Below, in pieces: positions 36,371 through 44,618 of a DNA stretch of 64,000 nt; position 1 is the stretch's first letter, and each line of letters opens with the position of its first letter. The notes below the pieces were generated by a model, which saw only the letters and a list, made by a program, of their open reading frames with translations, ran no database searches and was not told the DNA's origin. The position numbers were made by a program, and so were the translations under genes. Source of the stretch: CAYOUV01 sp963790075. Lineage in GTDB: Bacteria; Chloroflexota; Anaerolineae; Anaerolineales; Villigracilaceae. The DNA lies in contig CAWBNG010000007.1 of NCBI GenBank assembly GCA_963790075.1, positions 248,001 to 312,000 on the forward strand. The letters are read 5' to 3'.

Positions 36371-37183
36371 ATGGATAAATATTTAACCGAATGGCTCAAT
36401 AAAGTGATCGAACTTCTCCCCAATCTTGTGATCGCGATTTTGATCTTTATCGCCAGCCTGTATCTTGCCAGTTTGCTCAGCAGGATGCTGCGCCGGGTGC
36501 TTGAGCAACGCAAGGCGGACCAGGAGGTCACGCTCTTACTGACCCAATTGACGCGCTGGAGCATCCTCGTGGCCGGGGTCATCACAGCCTTGCAGCGCTT
36601 CTTTAATGTAACGGCCTTTCTGGCCGGGTTGGGAATCCTGGGCTTCAGCCTTGGCTTTGCGCTGCAAAACATCCTGCAGAATTTCGCCGCCGGGGTCATC
36701 CTGCTGGTTCAACAACCTTTTAACGTGGGGGATGGGATTGAAGTCATTAATTTTGGCGGGACAGTCCTGGCCGTCAACCTGCGTACGACCGAGATCAAGA
36801 CCTGGGACGGGCGCATCGTCATCCTGCCCAACGCAGACGTGCTCGGCCACCCGATCACCAACTTCACCCGGGCCAATAACCGCCGCATCCAACTCAGCCT
36901 GGGCGTGGGTTACGACTCGGACCTTGACCTGACCCGCGAGAACATCCTGGCTTCGCTCAAGAATGTGCCCGGCTATATGAGCGACCCGTCCGCCTCGGTC
37001 GTCTTCGACACCTTCGCGGATTCGACCATCAACCTGACGACTTATTTCTGGATCGACATGAAACAGGCGGGGTTGTTTGACGCCCAGGATGCAGCCGTGC
37101 GCCTGATCAAGAACACGCTCGACCAACACGGGATCGAGATGCCCTCTCCAATTCGCACGGTCTACCTGCACACGGAAAAATAA
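36371..37183 (+). CDS. Small-conductance mechanosensitive channel (MscS family)
   Basis: 270 aa. Three N-terminal hydrophobic segments, the third being the glycine/alanine-rich pore helix (LAGLGILGFSLGFALQNILQNFAAG), then the beta domain with QPFNVGDGIEV and WDGRIVILPNADVLGHPITNF. Length equals the minimal MscS form. It lets solutes out on sudden osmotic downshock. AGGAGAG lies before the ATG. Stands alone on the plus strand. Confidence 0.95.
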   Translation: MDKYLTEWLNKVIELLPNLVIAILIFIASLYLASLLSRMLRRVLEQRKADQEVTLLLTQLTRWSILVAGVITALQRFFNVTAFLAGLGILGFSLGFALQNILQNFAAGVILLVQQPFNVGDGIEVINFGGTVLAVNLRTTEIKTWDGRIVILPNADVLGHPITNFTRANNRRIQLSLGVGYDSDLDLTRENILASLKNVPGYMSDPSASVVFDTFADSTINLTTYFWIDMKQAGLFDAQDAAVRLIKNTLDQHGIEMPSPIRTVYLHTEK

Positions 37184-37199
37184 AAAATGCGGGCGCTTT

Positions 37200-38384
37200 T
37201 CAGTGCCGGTCAGCTTCAGCTTGATCCAGAATCAGTAAGGCGGTCTTTTCTTCGGTCAAACCCAAGCGTGCGCCCAGGATGCGCGCAATCGTGCGGGCGG
37301 CCTCCGGGCGCGCAGCCCGGCGGCAGGCTTCGGCCACACGCTCACGCTCCGCTGGATTTTCTACCCAGTGCGTGAGCGTCTCGACCACCTGCTTCGGCGA
37401 AGGAGCCCAAACACCCGCGCCCTCCTCAACCACAAAGGTAACGTTTCCATCCTCCTGTCCCGGCAGGCGGGCATACAGGATGATGGGTAGATGGGCGTTG
37501 AGAGCCTCGCTGATCGTCCCTGGTCCGGCTTTGGTCACCAGCACATCCGCGGCGCGCATGAATTCGGGCATCTGGTGCGTGAACCCGTAGATATTCACTG
37601 GCACAGGCCAATCAAGCGACTCGAGATGTGCCTTCAGGCGCACATTCCGCCCCGCAATGATGGCCAGCGAGACGTCCAGCCCCGCGGTTGCAATGGCGCG
37701 GGCTGTCTTGCCAAGCGGACCCATCCCTTCGCCGCCGCCCACCAGCAGGACCACTGGTTTGTCCAGTTCCCAGCCGAGCTTTTTGCGCAAGATCTTTTTA
37801 TCGCCAGCCGGCACGCAGCAGCGCTGCGCCACTGGCAGTCCGACCACACGCAATTTTTCAAGCGGCATTGTATATTCGATCGCGCGCTGACGGGCCAGTT
37901 CGGTTGGGAGCAAAATGATGTCAGCCCGATCGTCATACCACAGGGCGTGGGTCGTGACCATATCCGTGACCACGGTGACGAAGGGTGGACGCTTTTTCCC
38001 TAAAGCCTTTAAGATGACCGTGTTGGCCAGTGGGTGAACGGTAACGATCAGGTCGGCGGGATGGTCCGCCACCAGCTCACGTGCCGCCCGGCCAACATAC
38101 GGCCACATACTGGTGGTGATCGCCCGCGCTCGTCGACGCCCATCGCTGATTTTGAAACTCAACCCCCACAAATGCGGCGCCTTGACCATGTCGGGGTACC
38201 AGTTTGGCATTTTGTTGAAGGGCAGTGGGGCATAGCCCTTGAAGAAATCCAGCATTTCCGTTGTAAGCGCGTCGCCAAACTCCAATTCGAGCGCTTCGAT
38301 AATCGCTTCGGCTGCGCTGCGATGTCCGCCGCCGGTATCGGAAAACAAAAACAGTACGTGAGGCTTCTTAGGCTGTTGGCTCAT
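37200..38384 (-). CDS. MGDG-synthase/UgtP-like glycosyltransferase (GT28 type)
   Basis: 394 aa GT-B enzyme. The N-terminal motif FLFSDTGGGHRSAAEAI and ADLIVTVHPLAN match the MGDG synthase N-domain; the C-domain has LLVGGGEGMGPL and VTKAGPGTISEALNAHLPIIL. Such enzymes put galactose or glucose on diacylglycerol at the inner membrane face. I chose the ATG at 38384 behind GAGAGGACC; a frame to 38498 lies entirely over the DUF951 gene. It overlaps the DUF951 stop by 17 bp, so both are cotranscribed. Confidence 0.9.
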   Translation of the reverse strand: MSQQPKKPHVLFLFSDTGGGHRSAAEAIIEALELEFGDALTTEMLDFFKGYAPLPFNKMPNWYPDMVKAPHLWGLSFKISDGRRRARAITTSMWPYVGRAARELVADHPADLIVTVHPLANTVILKALGKKRPPFVTVVTDMVTTHALWYDDRADIILLPTELARQRAIEYTMPLEKLRVVGLPVAQRCCVPAGDKKILRKKLGWELDKPVVLLVGGGEGMGPLGKTARAIATAGLDVSLAIIAGRNVRLKAHLESLDWPVPVNIYGFTHQMPEFMRAADVLVTKAGPGTISEALNAHLPIILYARLPGQEDGNVTFVVEEGAGVWAPSPKQVVETLTHWVENPAERERVAEACRRAARPEAARTIARILGARLGLTEEKTALLILDQAEADRH

Positions 38385-38574
38385 GGTCCTCTCGTGGGAG
38401 AATCGTTTTGATCCGCCGTGATAATTCGCGACGCGGCAGGAGCACACGCCGTCCACAACCCTTGCATTCCAGGCCAATGTCTGCGCCCAGACGGACAACG
38501 GTCCACTCGTAAGAGCCGCAGGGATGCGGCTTACGCAGGCGAAGGATGTCGTTCATTTGCAAGTCGCTGAGCAT
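38368..38574 (-). CDS. DUF951 family small zinc-ribbon-like protein
   Basis: 68 aa. It carries the DUF951 core LRKPHPCGSYEWTVVRLGADIGLECKGCGRRVLLPR with cysteines CG and C-x-x-CG that could bind metal. Function is unknown; the family is widespread in Firmicutes and Chloroflexota. The ATG at 38574 gives a length equal to known members (the ATG at 38556 would trim six residues). Confidence 0.9.
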   Translation of the reverse strand: MLSDLQMNDILRLRKPHPCGSYEWTVVRLGADIGLECKGCGRRVLLPRRELSRRIKTILPREDHEPTA

Positions 38575-38668
38575 AATGGCATTATACCGCCCCTCGCTAT
38601 AACCACAACCACACCTGGAAGTATAATAATGATAAACTAATCCTACCCATTTTTCTACGGAGGGTATT

Positions 38669-39220
38669 ATGGCCGCTCGTCCAACCTATGCCATCAAAAT
38701 TGCCGGGGTCGAACGCGAACTACGACTGTTCGAGATCAAACCCGGCCTGAAAATCGCGATCCTGAACATCCTCGGGGATACCGAACTCGTGCAAGCCTGC
38801 GCCCGCGAACTGAGCAAGAAACTGCGGGACATAAAATTTGACGTGCTCGTGACGGCCGAGGCCAAGTCCATTCCACTGGCCTATGCGCTCTCGGTCGAAA
38901 CCAAGAAGCCGTTCGTCGTGCTGCGCAAAACATACAAACCCTATATGGGCGAGACGCTGAAGGCCGAGACGCTCTCAATCACGACCGGACAACCACAGAC
39001 ATTGATTCTCGATGAAAAAGACCGTGAGATAATGAGAGGGAAAAAGGTCGTCATCCTGGATGACGTCATCAGCACCGGCTCGACCCTGCAAGGAATGCGC
39101 ATCCTGATGGAAAAGGCCGGAGCCGATGTGGTGGCCGAAGCGGCCATCCTAACCGAGGGTGAGCGCGCCAAATGGGAGCACATCCTCGCCCTTGGACACC
39201 TGCCGCTCTTTACCGATTGA
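38669..39220 (+). CDS. Purine (adenine-type) phosphoribosyltransferase
   Basis: 183 aa type I PRTase. PRPP loop VVILDDVISTGSTLQGM at about residues 126-142, and the flexible loop region FVVLRKTYKPYMGETLKAETLSITTG, which resembles adenine phosphoribosyltransferases. It salvages a purine base to its nucleotide using PRPP. GGAGGGTATT precedes the ATG, and a TATAAT at 38622-38627 is a likely -10. The final 10 residues after ALGHLPLF close the protein normally. Confidence 0.87.
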   Translation: MAARPTYAIKIAGVERELRLFEIKPGLKIAILNILGDTELVQACARELSKKLRDIKFDVLVTAEAKSIPLAYALSVETKKPFVVLRKTYKPYMGETLKAETLSITTGQPQTLILDEKDREIMRGKKVVILDDVISTGSTLQGMRILMEKAGADVVAEAAILTEGERAKWEHILALGHLPLFTD

Positions 39221-39240
39221 GTAGGAACGAACAGCGACGG

Positions 39241-39480
39241 TTATCCGATCAATTTCCTTTTTTTATCATGAGAGAGAGCCTTGATGGCTCTCTCTCTTTG
39301 CATGGCAGTGATTTTATCCGGCTGGGGCTCGATGTAAACCATTTTAACCGGGCGCCGGCTGCGGGTATAGCGTGAACCGGTACCGGCGTTATGCTGTCGC
39401 TCGCGGCGGGCCGGATCCGTCGTCCAACCAGTGTAATATGACCCGTCGGCACATTCCACCAAATAACAGTAGTAAGGCAC
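39241..39480 (-). CDS. GIY-YIG nuclease superfamily protein (YhbQ/UPF0213 type)
   Basis: 79 aa single-domain protein: YYCYLVECADGSYYTGWTTD (GIY-YIG core as CYL...YTG), RRERQHN, SRYTRSRRPVKMVY and a helix with QRERAIKALSHDKKRKLI. Solo members of this family are linked to DNA repair, but the role is unsettled. It starts with GTG at 39480, three bases after the tyrA stop codon begins, so it is coupled to tyrA. Its last 15 codons coincide with a strong hairpin that may terminate the convergent phosphoribosyltransferase gene. Confidence 0.9.
   Translation of the reverse strand: MPYYCYLVECADGSYYTGWTTDPARRERQHNAGTGSRYTRSRRPVKMVYIEPQPDKITAMQRERAIKALSHDKKRKLIG
39270..39299 (+). terminator. Hairpin after the phosphoribosyltransferase gene, inside the GIY-YIG gene
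   Basis: GAGAGAGAGCC-TTGAT-GGCTCTCTCTC (perfect 11-bp stem, 39270-39296) is followed by a short TTT. It can act for the plus-strand transcript, while encoding the C-terminus of the convergent gene. Confidence 0.5.
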
Positions 39481-39482
39481 GC

Positions 39483-40466
39483 TTATTTCTTCTCCCCCGT
39501 TTTTTTGCGGACGCCGAAAAACACGCTCTTCAGAACTTCACCAAGCTGGGGCGGGGCTTCACCTTTCAATTCCTCGCCAACCCAATCAGCCGCAAAGCGC
39601 TGCAACATCCAGGTTTCGCGATCTTCGGCGGCGCGCTCGAGACGCTGGCTGAGCCCATCCCTATCTTCCTGCGCGATCGAATTGCGCAGGCCCTGAAGCG
39701 CGGCGATCAAATTATCCAGCACGCGAACGACGTTGTCCTTGTTGTGCAGGGCTGCCTCGCGCAACGCCTGCGGTCCATCCGGGAAGATGGTGCCGGCTGC
39801 GTAGTGACGGCCGGCCACTTTACGCGCTTCGCGCCATCCGGGCTGCTCGACCGTAGCAGTCAGCAAGGCGACGGCTGCCAGCTGCGGCAGGATGTGCGTG
39901 GCCGCCATCAGGCCGTCGGCTTCTGCCAGGTCAGCGTAGAAGGGCGTGGCGCCGATCAGACGGGTCAGGTCCGCGGCCAGCTTAACAGCCTCGCCCGGCG
40001 TGCCGGGGGAAGAAGCAATCATCATCAAACCCTTATCGAACAGGTCGGTGCGTGCAGCCGGCACCCCGGTTTCGGCCTCGTGCAAATACTCCGGGTTGAT
40101 GACCGGTACCAGACTAACGTAAAAGCGTTCGGGGGGGAGTAATTCCTTGGCCCATTGCGTGACAGTCCCCTTGACCGGCGCAGTATCCATCACCACAGCG
40201 CCCTCTTTCAAATCCTGGGCGATCACTTCCAGCGTCTCCCGGATCTCGCTGACCGGCAAGCTCAACAGCACAATGTCAGCCTCGCGCACCGAATCGGGTA
40301 AATTGATCTTGACTTCGTCCAGCGCCCCCAATTTCTCAGCAGCCCTGGCGACCGAATGGTCCTTGTCATGACCGATGCGCCGGACCAAATCCGCATGCTC
40401 GGCCAGAGCCAGACCGATGGACGTGCCGATCTGTCCCAGACCGATAATTGTTACCTGGACTGTCAT
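39483..40466 (-). CDS. tyrA: Prephenate/arogenate dehydrogenase family protein
   Basis: 327 aa. N-terminal NAD(P) domain VTIIGLGQIGTSIGLALAEH, DIVLLSLPVSEIRE and VVMDTAPVKG; then the helical C-domain with HILPQLAAVALL and RDLxxx-like helices. These fit the TyrA_PDH family, which makes 4-hydroxyphenylpyruvate or tyrosine from prephenate or arogenate. The usual GxxxxHP of TyrA is changed here (LVPVINPEYLHEAETG), so substrate choice is uncertain. The ATG at 40466 sits behind GGAAACC; a -10 TATAAT on the minus strand lies at 40502-40497. Confidence 0.83.
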   Translation of the reverse strand: MTVQVTIIGLGQIGTSIGLALAEHADLVRRIGHDKDHSVARAAEKLGALDEVKINLPDSVREADIVLLSLPVSEIRETLEVIAQDLKEGAVVMDTAPVKGTVTQWAKELLPPERFYVSLVPVINPEYLHEAETGVPAARTDLFDKGLMMIASSPGTPGEAVKLAADLTRLIGATPFYADLAEADGLMAATHILPQLAAVALLTATVEQPGWREARKVAGRHYAAGTIFPDGPQALREAALHNKDNVVRVLDNLIAALQGLRNSIAQEDRDGLSQRLERAAEDRETWMLQRFAADWVGEELKGEAPPQLGEVLKSVFFGVRKKTGEKK

Positions 40467-40531
40467 AGGTTTCCTTTCGAAATGAGAGGTAACCCGATTA
40501 TAATGCTTTCTCTGTACCCGGGAAGCCATGC

Positions 40532-40633
40532 TATAATAGAACGTATGTTTTATTTGTAATTCTCCCCCAGCACTTCTCCCGCAGCTTCCGTTTTAATTGG
40601 GAGAGCCGGGGACGCCGACCCCGGCTCTCTTTT
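40532..40633 (+). promoter_or_regulatory. Promoter and structured leader ending in a hairpin
   Basis: TATAAT at 40532-40537 would start a transcript near 40544. The leader holds two TCTCCC segments (40561-40566, 40575-40580), either of which can pair with GGGAGA (40599-40604). That region is also the left arm of a perfect 11-bp hairpin, GAGAGCCGGGG / CCCCGGCTCTC (40601-40629), followed by TTTT. The two pairings exclude each other, as in an attenuator. A GGAGGAG ribosome site follows, but only a 12-codon remnant frame lies behind it. Confidence 0.45.
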
Positions 40634-40694
40634 GAAAGGAGGAGAAGAGAAATCACCTTACGACGTTATCCTATCATGTCGGTCTAATTCGTAC

Positions 40695-40750
40695 TTGACG
40701 CTTAATATACGATTACCCTACGATTGTCCAACAACTTACAAGATTGTAAG
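40695..40750 (+). promoter_or_regulatory. Promoter and 16-bp palindrome before the ABC ATPase remnant
   Basis: TTGACG (40695-40700), 18 bp spacer, TACGAT (40719-40724), then CTTACAA-GA-TTGTAAG (40735-40750), a perfect inverted repeat at the expected start of transcription. Operator-like position; the protein that binds it is not evident nearby. Confidence 0.45.
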
Positions 40751-40789
40751 CTATCATTTTTAGGCGCAAAATCCTGAAAAAGGAGCAAA

Positions 40790-40935
40790 ATGACCGCTGA
40801 TCTTGCGATTGAAACCAGAAAACTGAGGCGAATCTATAAAATTCGCGGCAGCAAAAAGAGAAGAAAATCCGCCAGGAGCTGGTCGCGCTGCAGGACGTGG
40901 TCACGAATTACCAGAAACAGTTCTCAAAGAGATGA
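40790..40935 (+). pseudogene. Decayed N-terminus of an ABC transporter ATP-binding protein
   Basis: The ATG at 40790 behind AAAAAGGAG begins DLAIETRKLRRIYKIRGSKK, the typical start of ABC-2-type ATPases. The frame then breaks near 40855-40860; in the next frame EKKIRQELVALQDVV continues the same protein, and it stops at 40935 before the Walker A motif. Only about 45 codons of a protein of roughly 300 aa survive. A terminator follows directly. No permease remains in the window. Confidence 0.7.
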
Positions 40936-40940
40936 TATGA

Positions 40941-40973
40941 TAGAGACGTAGATGCTAGCGTCTCTATTTTTTT
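40941..40973 (+). terminator. Intrinsic terminator after the ABC remnant
   Basis: TAGAGACG (40941-40948) pairs with CGTCTCTA (40959-40966) and is followed by seven T residues. It lies just before the ogt gene, so ogt must have its own promoter or rely on read-through. Confidence 0.82.
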
Positions 40974-40985
40974 CGGGAGGTGTTC

Positions 40986-41522
40986 ATGGCCCGCACGACC
41001 TCCAGCCCATCCCCACTTTACATCGGTGAACTGCGCAGCACCCCGCTTGGCGATCTGTGGATCGCTGTCAGCCAGCGCGGACTGGTCGCCATCGAATGGT
41101 CAGCCAGCGAATTGGAATTCAGCCAGTACCTGACCAGGCGCTTCAAGCGCCCGGTCGAGCCGAATCCCAAAATGACCTCTCAGGCTGCCAGCGAGCTGCG
41201 CGCGTACCTGGATAGAAAGCGCCGCCAGTTCAGCCTCCCGATCGACTGGTCGGTATTCAGGCCGTTCCAGGAGCAGGTGCTCAAGATCACCTGCGCTATT
41301 CCTTACGGACAGACGCGCACCTACAGCGAAATCGCCGCACAGCTGGGCAACCCGAAGGCCGCCCGTGCCGTCGGTCGCGCTGAAGCCACCAACCCCATGC
41401 CGCTGGTCATCCCCTGTCATCGCGTAATTGGCGCGGACAACAAACTGCATGGCTATGGCGGTGGGGATGGACTGCCGACCAAGGAATGGTTACTCAAAAT
41501 GGAAGGGGCAGTCTTTGCCTAA
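40986..41522 (+). CDS. ogt: Methylated-DNA--[protein]-cysteine S-methyltransferase
   Basis: 178 aa. Repairs O6-alkylguanine by moving the alkyl group to its own cysteine. The active site PCHRVI has Cys144; the helix-turn-helix with the arginine finger is TYSEIAAQLGNPKAARAVGRA. The ATG at 40986 is seven bases after GGAGG; a GTG at 40980 lies too close to it. The 3' end overlaps the start of era by 8 bp. Confidence 0.95.
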   Translation: MARTTSSPSPLYIGELRSTPLGDLWIAVSQRGLVAIEWSASELEFSQYLTRRFKRPVEPNPKMTSQAASELRAYLDRKRRQFSLPIDWSVFRPFQEQVLKITCAIPYGQTRTYSEIAAQLGNPKAARAVGRAEATNPMPLVIPCHRVIGADNKLHGYGGGDGLPTKEWLLKMEGAVFA

Positions 41523-42444
41523 GAAGAAATCACCCGCCATAGAATTTCGCTCCGGGTTTGTGGCCGTCATTGGGCGCCCCAACGTCGGCAAATCCACCCT
41601 GATCAACGCCCTGCTGGGGCAAAAGGTCGCCGCGGTCTCGCCGCGTCCGCAGACCACCCGGCGTATGCAGCTCGGAATCCTCAGCCTGGACCAGGCTCAA
41701 ATCATCTTCGTCGACACGCCCGGATTGCACAACCCGCATCACAAACTGGGCGAAGCCCTCAACCTGACCGCCGAGGAAGCCCTGGATGGCGTGGACCTGG
41801 TCCTGTGGCTGGTGGACGTCAGCGTGGAGCCGACCGATGAAGACCAGCGGATCGCCTCCCTGCTGGCCGGACTCACGTCTCAAACTCCGCTGGTACTGGC
41901 GCTCAACAAAACGGACCTGGTCCCGGCCGGGGAATTGGACTCGCACCGGGAGGCTTACCAGACCCTGGTCCCGCCCGAGACGGGAACCTTCCCCATTTCG
42001 GCTGCGCACGGCGCCGGACTGCTCGACCTGCAAGACGCGCTGATCGCCCGCCTGCCCGCCCGTCCGCCGGAATATCCCGACGACCAGATCACAGATCTGT
42101 ACGAGCGCGACATCGCCGCTGACCTGATCCGCGAGGCCTGCCTGTCCCACCTGCGCGATGAAGTGCCGCATGCCATCGTTGTGCGCATCGATGAGTTCAC
42201 CGAACGCAACGAAAAGGGAGCCTTCATCGCCGCCACCATTTTTGTCGAACGCGATTCGCAGAAAGGGATCGTGATCGGCAAGGGCGGGGAAATGCTCAAA
42301 AAAATCGGCACGTCGGCCCGGGCTGAGATCGAGGCCATGTCCGGTCGCAAGGTCTTTTTGCAGGTGCGCGTTAAAGTGCTCAGGGACTGGCGCAACGACG
42401 AAGAACTGCTCAAACGATTTGGGTACGACCCGGGGAGGAAGTAA
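41515..42444 (+). CDS. era: GTPase Era
   Basis: 309 aa. Ribosome-associated GTPase needed for 30S assembly. G1 GRPNVGKS (residues 20-27), G3 DTPG, G4 NKTD, then the KH domain with GIVIGKGGEMLKKIG that binds 16S rRNA. I chose the TTG at 41515: GGAAGGGG sits at the right distance and the protein then starts just before the G domain. The open frame extends upstream to 41428 but only over ogt. The end overlaps the next gene by one base (TAATG). Confidence 0.95.
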   Translation: MPKKKSPAIEFRSGFVAVIGRPNVGKSTLINALLGQKVAAVSPRPQTTRRMQLGILSLDQAQIIFVDTPGLHNPHHKLGEALNLTAEEALDGVDLVLWLVDVSVEPTDEDQRIASLLAGLTSQTPLVLALNKTDLVPAGELDSHREAYQTLVPPETGTFPISAAHGAGLLDLQDALIARLPARPPEYPDDQITDLYERDIAADLIREACLSHLRDEVPHAIVVRIDEFTERNEKGAFIAATIFVERDSQKGIVIGKGGEMLKKIGTSARAEIEAMSGRKVFLQVRVKVLRDWRNDEELLKRFGYDPGRK

Positions 42445-43130
42445 TGTTCAACTGCGGACCGATCTTGCTGACCGGAACCTTCCTGGCCGCCCTGGCCGAG
42501 TGGTGGGCTGTCTGGAAGGGCCGGAAGCGGCTGGAATATTTCGCCAAACCGACCGTGATGATCGCGCTGTTCGCCTGGCTGGTAAAAACCGCCGGCTTGC
42601 AGGGTGCATTGTTGTGGTTCGGAATTGGGATCCTGTTTTCGCTGGCCGGGGATGTGTTCTTGCTGCTGAACGACCACGTTTCCGAACGCTTTTTCTTGCC
42701 TGGCCTGGCGGCATTCCTGCTGGCGCACCTGGCATACATCGTTGGATTGAACTTTGACCTGGTGGAAGTCCCGGTCTTCTGGGCCGGGATGCTGGCCCTC
42801 ATCCTGGCCTTGAGCGCCGGCCGCTTACTGCGGCGTATTACCGGCGGGATGCGCGCCAAAGGCTTGAAGGGACTTATCGCACCGGTCTGGGTCTACGGGA
42901 TCGTCATCTCGGTCATGCTGTTCTCGGCCATGCTGACGCTCTCACGCCTGGACTGGAAGGCTCTCCCGGCCATGCTGGTCAGCATGGGTGCATTCCTGTT
43001 CTATATCTCGGATATTATCCTGGCCTGGAATCGTTTTGTCGCCCCGATCAGGAACGGGCGTGCGATCAACATCGCCATCTACCATCTGGGTCAAATTGCA
43101 TTGATCATCGGAGTCGCGCTGCAATTTTGA
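42444..43130 (+). CDS. Lysoplasmalogenase (YhhN/TMEM86 family)
   Basis: 228 aa with about eight membrane segments. FAKPTVMIALFAWL and GIGILFSLAGDVFLLL with the conserved AGD, LAHLAYIVGL and YISDIILAWNRF match the YhhN family, whose studied members cut the vinyl-ether bond of lysoplasmalogens. The ATG overlaps the era stop by one base behind GGGGAGGAAG. Plasmalogens occur in anaerobes, which would fit an anaerobic Chloroflexota host; that link is inference. Confidence 0.88.
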   Translation: MFNCGPILLTGTFLAALAEWWAVWKGRKRLEYFAKPTVMIALFAWLVKTAGLQGALLWFGIGILFSLAGDVFLLLNDHVSERFFLPGLAAFLLAHLAYIVGLNFDLVEVPVFWAGMLALILALSAGRLLRRITGGMRAKGLKGLIAPVWVYGIVISVMLFSAMLTLSRLDWKALPAMLVSMGAFLFYISDIILAWNRFVAPIRNGRAINIAIYHLGQIALIIGVALQF

Positions 43131-43201
43131 TAGCAGCTGATTGGCAAAAAACAAAAAGATCAATCCATAAGCTATAATCAACTCAACCCAAGGAGAAAAA
43201 C

Positions 43202-43606
43202 ATGACTCAATTAAGCGTTATCGAGGGGATCGGACCAACTTTCCAGGAAAAACTGAAGAAGGCGGGCATCCGTTCGATTGAAGCGCTGCTCGAGAAAGGC
43301 AGCAAACCCAAAGGCCGCGCAGAGATCGAAGCCGCTTCCGGAATCGGCGGCAAACTGATCCTCGAGTGGGTCAATCTCGCCGACCTGTTCCGCATCAAAG
43401 GCGTTGGCTCCGAGTATTCGGACCTGCTGGAGGAAGCCGGCGTGGATACCGTCGTCGAACTGGCCCAGCGCAGAGCCGACAACCTGTACAAAGCCATCCT
43501 GGATGTGAACGCTCGCAAGAAACTGGTGCGGCGCCCGCCGACCATGGACGATGTCAAAAGCTGGATCGAGCAAGCCAAGAAACTGCCGCGCCTGGTCCAA
43601 TACTAA
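43202..43606 (+). CDS. DUF4332 helix-hairpin-helix protein
   Basis: 134 aa. Two tandem helix-hairpin-helix units: VIEGIGPTFQEKLKKAGI near residues 6-23 and RIKGVGSEYSDLLEEAGV near 64-81, the DUF4332 arrangement. These bind DNA or form scaffold contacts; the specific role is unknown. AAGGAG precedes the ATG, and a strong terminator follows the stop. Confidence 0.9.
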   Translation: MTQLSVIEGIGPTFQEKLKKAGIRSIEALLEKGSKPKGRAEIEAASGIGGKLILEWVNLADLFRIKGVGSEYSDLLEEAGVDTVVELAQRRADNLYKAILDVNARKKLVRRPPTMDDVKSWIEQAKKLPRLVQY

Positions 43607-43621
43607 ATCTCCCCAAAACCC

Positions 43622-43650
43622 AAACAGGGACGGTTGCCCGTCCCTGTTTT
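43622..43650. terminator. Bidirectional terminator between convergent genes
   Basis: AAACAGGGACGG (43622-43633) pairs perfectly with CCGTCCCTGTTT (43638-43649) around a TTGC loop. It lies between the DUF4332 stop and the YitT stop, with T-rich sequence (TTTTATTT) on the plus side. Confidence 0.8.
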
Positions 43651-43658
43651 ATTTAAAA

Positions 43659-44534
43659 TCAAGCCTGCCGCAGCGGGCGGAAACCCTCACCCAGAGCTTC
43701 ATGCGCCTGCCCGATGACCATAAAAGCCTGCGGGTCGGCTTCCTGGACGATGGCCTTGAGCAAGCCCACCTCCGAGCGCGTCACCACACAGTACAACACG
43801 GTCCGCGGGGCGCCGGTGTAGGCGCCGGTGCCGGGCATCAGGGTCACACCGCGGTCCAGTTCGGCCAGGATCTGCTGCGCCACGACCTGCGGCTGGCCGG
43901 TGACGATCAAGGCTGTACGGACGCTGCGTCCGCTCTCCAGGGTGGTCTCAGCCACCAGCCCGCTGACGTAAATGGCGATCAGGGCATACAGCGCTTCCTT
44001 CCAGCCGAAGACGAATCCGGCCGCCAGGATCACGACCGAATCGACCGCCAGGTAGCTCTGTGACATGGGCACGTTGCGCCAATGGTTGAGGATGCGTGCC
44101 AGGATGTCCGAGCCACCGCTGGTGCCCTGCGCGCGGTAAACCAGGCCAAAGCCCACCCCACTGACGACCGCGCCGTAGAGCGAGTTGATGAACAGGTCAT
44201 CGGTCAGGCCCTGGATGGGGAAGAACGGCAGCCTGGGCAGCAGATCGACAAAGAGCGAATAGGTGATGACGCTGACAGCAGTCCGCGAGGCAAAGCGCCG
44301 TCCGCCCAGGAAGCGCCAGCCGAGCACGAAGAGCGGCAGGTTGCCAATCAGGACCATCAAACCAATCGGCCAGCCGCTGAAATAGTTGATCAACTGCGCG
44401 ATGCCGCTTACGCCGCCGCTGGCCAATTTAGCCGGCACGAAGAACAGGCGCAAGCCGATGGCCTGGACCAACGCCCCCAGGATGATCAGGGCATAATCTC
44501 GCAGTTTGGGCCAGAAACGGACGATGTATTCCAT
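43659..44534 (-). CDS. YitT family membrane protein (DUF161/DUF2179)
   Basis: 291 aa. About six N-terminal helices with FFVPAKLASGGVSGIAQL and YRAQGTSGGSDILARIL, the two YitT repeats, then a soluble DUF2179 domain of about 80 residues starting RTALIVTGQPQVVAQQIL and containing VTLMPGTGAYTGAPRTVLYCVV. Function in the cell is not known. Confidence 0.93.
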   Translation of the reverse strand: MEYIVRFWPKLRDYALIILGALVQAIGLRLFFVPAKLASGGVSGIAQLINYFSGWPIGLMVLIGNLPLFVLGWRFLGGRRFASRTAVSVITYSLFVDLLPRLPFFPIQGLTDDLFINSLYGAVVSGVGFGLVYRAQGTSGGSDILARILNHWRNVPMSQSYLAVDSVVILAAGFVFGWKEALYALIAIYVSGLVAETTLESGRSVRTALIVTGQPQVVAQQILAELDRGVTLMPGTGAYTGAPRTVLYCVVTRSEVGLLKAIVQEADPQAFMVIGQAHEALGEGFRPLRQA

Positions 44535-44618
44535 AAGCTCCTTAAGACTACAAAACGGACTACAAAACTCTCGAATTCGCAGGCGTTTAACGCAACCTGG
44601 CTTCAGTCACGGCAGGCT

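Noticed and set aside
40544..40558. A five-codon leader peptide MFYL before the hairpin at 40601, as in aromatic amino acid attenuation next to tyrA
   Set aside because: It faces away from tyrA, which is on the other strand, and one Phe and one Tyr codon are too few for a codon-stalling attenuator.
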